Origin: Chromatiales bacterium
GTDB taxonomy: Bacteria > Pseudomonadota > Gammaproteobacteria > UBA6429 > Thiohalophilaceae
Reading direction: 5' to 3'
Assembly (NCBI GenBank): GCA_024641465.1
Contig: JAHEDB010000138.1
Coordinates: forward strand, 1-6,368
DNA length: 6,368 bases
The notes under the pieces are model-generated. The model was not told the origin of the DNA. It searched no databases and saw only the letters and a program-made list of their open reading frames with translations. This document shows positions 5,087 through 6,368 of the stretch, piece after piece (the stretch's first letter is position 1; every line of letters begins with the position of its first letter). The position numbers and the translations under genes are program-made.

Positions 5087-6368
5087 TCTTTTTTAGACTT
5101 GCGCGGCTTGGCCCTGGGCTTGTCCGATGAAGGCTTGCCCGACTTGGCCTTGATGGTGATCTTCTTACCCGCCCGTGGATTGGCGGAGCGTGGCTTATCC
5201 TTATCCTTTTCCTTGCCCCGGAAGGTCGGCGGCTTATCGCCGAGGCGGGAGATCTTCAACTGCTGACCCGACACCCAGACCTTCTGCAACTCGCCAAACA
5301 CTTCCCGCGGCATTCCCTCCGGCAGGTCCACCGTACTGTAGTCATCGTGGATGCGGATCTGGCCGATGTGTTTGCTATCCAGCCCGGCCTCATTGGCGAT
5401 CGCGCCGACGATATTACCCGGCTTGACGCCGTGCACGTGCCCGACCTCGATACGGTAGGTCTGCATACCCTCTTCGGTTTCACCGCGCTCGCGGCGTTTG
5501 AAGTCACCACGACCTTCGTGTTCGCGGGGCGCGCGATCACCACGCTCTCTCGGTGCACGTTCCCGATCACCGCGATCCTGCCGCACCGGACGATCCTTGG
5601 CGGACTGTTTCGACGGCTCTTTCAATAATAACGGTTCATCACCCTGCGCCAGTTTGGCCAGCGCAGCCGCGATCTCGATGGCGGGGATGTTGTGTTCCTG
5701 CTGATAGCTCTCCAGCAGTTCCTGATACAGACCCAGGCCCTCGGCCTCGATGGTATCGGTGATCTTTTGTTTGAAGGCGGCGATGCGTTTGTCGTTGAGG
5801 AGTTCAGTGGAGGGTAACTCCATCAACTCGATCTTTTGCTTGGTGGCGCGTTCGATGGCGCTGAGCAGATTTCGTTCGCGTGGCGCGACGAACAGGATGG
5901 CATCCCCCTTGCGACCGGCGCGACCGGTACGACCGATACGGTGCACATAGGCCTCGGTGTCATACGGAATATCATAGTTGACAACGTGGCTGATGCGCGT
6001 CACGTCCAGACCGCGCGCCGCCACATCGGTGGCGATGACGATATCGATCTGTCCCGACTTAAGTTGTTCAATGGTGCGTTCGCGTTGCTTCTGCTGGATA
6101 TCACCACTCAGGGCGGCGGCAGAATAGCCGCGTGCCGACAGCTTTTCTTCCAGCTCGACGGTCATTAATTTAGTCCGCACAAAGATGATCATGCCATCGA
6201 AGTCTTCCGCCTCAAGGATACGGCTCAGGGCATCGAGCTTGTGCAGACCGCTGACCATCCAGTAACGCTGGCGAATGCTCGCCGCCGTGGTGGTCGTGGT
6301 CTTAACGGTGATCTCGGCCGGATTGTTCAGATACTTCTGCGCGATCTTGCGGATCACCGCTGGCATGG
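5083..6368 (-). CDS. deaD: DeaD/CsdA-type DEAD-box RNA helicase, C-terminal part, cut by window edge
   Basis: This ATP-dependent RNA helicase unwinds structured RNA in ribosome assembly and cold adaptation. The visible 427 residues are the second RecA-like domain and the tail. The first visible residues, MPAVIRKIAQKYL, follow the SAT motif in relatives, so the Met at 6364-6366 is internal and motifs I to III lie beyond the right edge. Visible motifs are IV (MIIFVRTK, 59-66), V (ATDVAARGLDV, 112-122) and VI (YVHRIGRTGRAGR, 140-152). A dimerisation-like helical region and an Arg/Asp/Gly-rich linker (about 252-299) follow. Next is the DbpA-type RNA-binding domain (about 303-373, YRIEVG through QQLKIS), then a Lys/Pro-rich basic tail ending SKKD. 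The order matches E. coli DeaD closely. The tail differs: lysine-rich here, arginine/glycine-rich in the E. coli protein. The gene is convergent with the cytochrome gene, with a 4-bp stop overlap. Confidence 0.95.
   Translation of the reverse strand, partial: MPAVIRKIAQKYLNNPAEITVKTTTTTAASIRQRYWMVSGLHKLDALSRILEAEDFDGMIIFVRTKLMTVELEEKLSARGYSAAALSGDIQQKQRERTIEQLKSGQIDIVIATDVAARGLDVTRISHVVNYDIPYDTEAYVHRIGRTGRAGRKGDAILFVAPRERNLLSAIERATKQKIELMELPSTELLNDKRIAAFKQKITDTIEAEGLGLYQELLESYQQEHNIPAIEIAAALAKLAQGDEPLLLKEPSKQSAKDRPVRQDRGDRERAPRERGDRAPREHEGRGDFKRRERGETEEGMQTYRIEVGHVHGVKPGNIVGAIANEAGLDSKHIGQIRIHDDYSTVDLPEGMPREVFGELQKVWVSGQQLKISRLGDKPPTFRGKEKDKDKPRSANPRAGKKITIKAKSGKPSSDKPRAKPRKSKKD

Noticed and set aside
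5046..5094. CGGGGT/ACCCCG hairpin near the end of the cytochrome gene with a T6 run further on
   Set aside because: The T-run (5089-5094) is 27 bases from the stem, too far for an intrinsic terminator, and both elements are explained by coding sequence.
6364..6366. ATG as the start of the helicase
   Set aside because: The protein sequence there aligns with the residues after the SAT motif of DeaD, so this Met is internal and the gene continues beyond the window.

Overview
The window looks like ordinary chromosomal DNA from a gammaproteobacterium. The C-terminal part of a DeaD/CsdA-type RNA helicase closely resembles the enterobacterial protein, including the DbpA-type RNA-binding module. The CspA-family protein, the NarX/NarL-type two-component pair and the b561-type cytochrome fit the same group. 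Genus and species cannot be told from the sequence alone. No transposase, integrase, CRISPR array, rRNA or tRNA was recognised.

Layout, left to right. (1) The 3' end of a TetR-family repressor gene (+) whose start lies before the window. (2) A spacer of about 290 bp carrying a REP-like pair of inverted hairpins. (3) A two-gene operon (+): a membrane sensor histidine kinase of the HisKA_3 (NarX/UhpB/DesK) type, then a NarL-type response regulator 3 bp downstream. (4) A convergent gene (-) for a predicted lipoprotein with a DUF1353 domain and a proline-rich tail. Its stop is one base from the regulator's stop. (5) A spacer of about 265 bp holding an AT-rich stretch, a weak promoter candidate and a structured leader for (6) a 67-residue cold-shock protein gene (+) that ends in a clear intrinsic terminator. 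(7) A b561-type di-heme membrane cytochrome gene (+). (8) A convergent gene (-) for a DeaD-type DEAD-box helicase that runs off the right edge. Its stop overlaps the cytochrome gene's stop by 4 bp.

How the genes may work together. The kinase and regulator are clearly partners; their signal and targets cannot be read from the neighbourhood. The cold-shock protein and the DeaD helicase are both RNA-structure-remodelling proteins that are typically cold-induced, so their proximity is suggestive. They are separate transcription units on opposite strands. The cytochrome probably moves electrons in the inner membrane, with an unknown partner. I found no evidence of a new multi-gene system. The points most worth a second look are the kinase's missing DxxxQ glutamine, the insertion in the regulator's DNA-binding domain, the DUF1353 lipoprotein, the REP-like pair and the mutually exclusive pairings in the cold-shock leader.
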